The notes under the pieces were generated by a model, which worked only from the letters and a program-made list of their open reading frames with translations, was not told the origin of the DNA and ran no database searches. From NCBI RefSeq assembly GCF_036320965.1, contig NC_092236.1, forward strand, positions 20,491,518 through 20,555,517: DNA of 64,000 nt. Direction: 5' to 3'. The stretch's first letter is position 1. Every line of letters begins with the position of its first letter. The position numbers and the translations under genes were made by a program. Positions 63,060 through 64,000 of the stretch are shown piece after piece. Origin of the DNA: Panulirus ornatus. Lineage: Eukaryota; Arthropoda; Malacostraca; Decapoda; Palinuridae.

Positions 63060-63800
63060 TGTTTGGTGTGGGAGGCTAGCTTTCAGTAGTGGTGAAGAGT
63101 TTTTATCAAGACAGTAAGGCTAGAGTATGAGTAGGTAGAGAGAAGGGTGAATGGTTCCAGGTGAAAGCAGATCTGTAGCAACAGGGCTGTTTAATTTGTT
63201 TACGGATGGAGTGGTGAGGAAGGTATTGCAAAGGTCTTGGAGAGAGAGGCAGGCAGAGGATGAGGTGGGCCTAGGAAGAAACCCAGTTGTTGCTTGCTGA
63301 TGACATGCCAATGAAGGGTAATGTGAGAAAGGAAGAAGTTGAGAGTAAATGTGAATAAATGGAAAGTTGTTCAGTTCAGCAGTGTAGAGATGGGTTAGGT
63401 GGGATGGACAGGTGTGAACGTGACAGAGAACAGACCCATGGTTGCAGAGGCAAGTCATTGGGTGGGTAAGGGGTCAAAGGTTTTAGTAGCAGTAAGGAAT
63501 GTGTGGAAAGAGAGGTGGCTATCCGGTAAGGCAAAATTGGGTGTGTTTGGAGGTATTGTAGTCCCAAAGATATGGTACGGATACAAGACGTGGGTTATAG
63601 ATGAAAATGTAGAGAAGGATGCATGTGTTAGCAATGAAATGTTTGAGAACAATAAGTGGTGCAAGGAAGGCTGATCAAGTATGTAATGAGAGGGTGAGAT
63701 AGAAGTGTGGAAATAAGAAGGCTTTGTTTGAGAGCTGAAGATAGTGCTGAAATGGTCTTAAGATATGGAGAGAATTAGTAAGGGGAGTGAATAAAAACAT
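63060..63800 (+). mobile_element. Diverged, older relative of LINE family A (copy 17)
   Basis: Plus-strand homology to family A is clear but low and broken: GVGG, SFYQD, LFNLFTDGVVRKV, a damaged FADD region, LRVNVNKW, then in an open piece (63,399-63,674) HWVGKGSKVLVAVRNVWKERWLSGKAKLG, FGGIVVPKIWYGYKTWVIDENVEKD. Each aligns with the family A equivalents HRVGEGAKILGALKNVWKSR and [21 protein letters not shown]. It represents an earlier wave or a sister subfamily. Confidence 0.85.
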
Positions 63801-64000
63801 TAGATAAAAGTAGTAGGCAGGAAAATTAGGCAGGACCATTAAGTAGATGTAGTCAGTAAGAACATTAGGTAGGAGCCTCTGCAAACACTGCACTAGAATT
63901 GCCCTTTGCTGGTGGCCTATTAAGAGTAAGGCACTAAAGGCTACAAAACATCAATGGAGTTATGGAGAGACTATTGCTGTGGCCACCTCCCTTGAGGGAA
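63801..64000. other. Window end, no feature recognised
   Basis: A short TTAGATAAAAGTAGTAGGCAGG-like phrase recurs loosely (AAAACATTAGATAAAAGTAG, AAAATTAGGCAGG, AAGAACATTAGGTAGG) at about 63,797-63,880, a possible small local repeat. No gene. Confidence 0.4.

Overview
This is a eukaryotic, gene-free and extremely repeat-rich window. I find no convincing host exon, rRNA or functional tRNA gene. The AT-rich background, the many (TA)n, (CA)n, (GATA)n, (CT)n and (AAT)n microsatellites, and dense young copies of one LINE nested with SINEs and a Penelope-like element would fit an invertebrate genome. My guess, from remembered repeat sequences only, is a decapod crustacean. The sequence alone does not prove that.

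Layout. 1-28.5 kb is mostly old single-copy-looking intergenic DNA. It holds one 5'-truncated LINE with clear 8-bp target-site duplications (2.57-4.86 kb), a second LINE fragment plus a SINE inside an (AAT)n tract (5.0-6.7 kb), a near-perfect 28-bp hairpin (2.0 kb), two decayed minisatellites (16.1-17.3 and 23.1-23.5 kb), simple repeats and a CR1/Jockey-type LINE relic (26.4-27.35 kb). 28.5-64 kb is a repeat nest: about fourteen pieces of the same LINE in both orientations, eight of the ten copies of a ~235-bp SINE-like element, a Penelope-like element (PLE) with ~217-bp inverted termini (40.29-41.55 kb), a second PLE fragment (31.94-32.71 kb), a solo PLE terminus (34.6 kb) and a three-unit tandem array of a tRNA-like repeat with (GT)n inside (33.66-34.50 kb). 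Most junctions lie in (TA)n tracts.

How the parts relate. LINE family A encodes an AP-endonuclease/reverse transcriptase protein. Every copy here is cut 5' at or downstream of the endonuclease's terminal SDH motif, so none is autonomous. The best is 56,581-59,038: an open frame of about 690 codons broken by one 1-nt deletion. SINE family B ends in a ~45-nt tail resembling the last ~45 nt of the LINE 3' UTR, including a small stem-loop. I infer that the SINE is mobilised by the LINE machinery. Four LINE copies, all on the minus strand, share the same Trp-to-TAG nonsense mutation, and two of them form a 2.5-kb tandem duplication. So part of the array grew by DNA-level duplication or conversion, not only by retrotransposition.

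The most interesting signals are: a candidate hammerhead-ribozyme-like core in the PLE termini; the LINE-SINE shared 3' tail; insertion of elements into (TA)n and (AAT)n microsatellites; textbook 5' inversions; and the shared-stop LINE sub-array.
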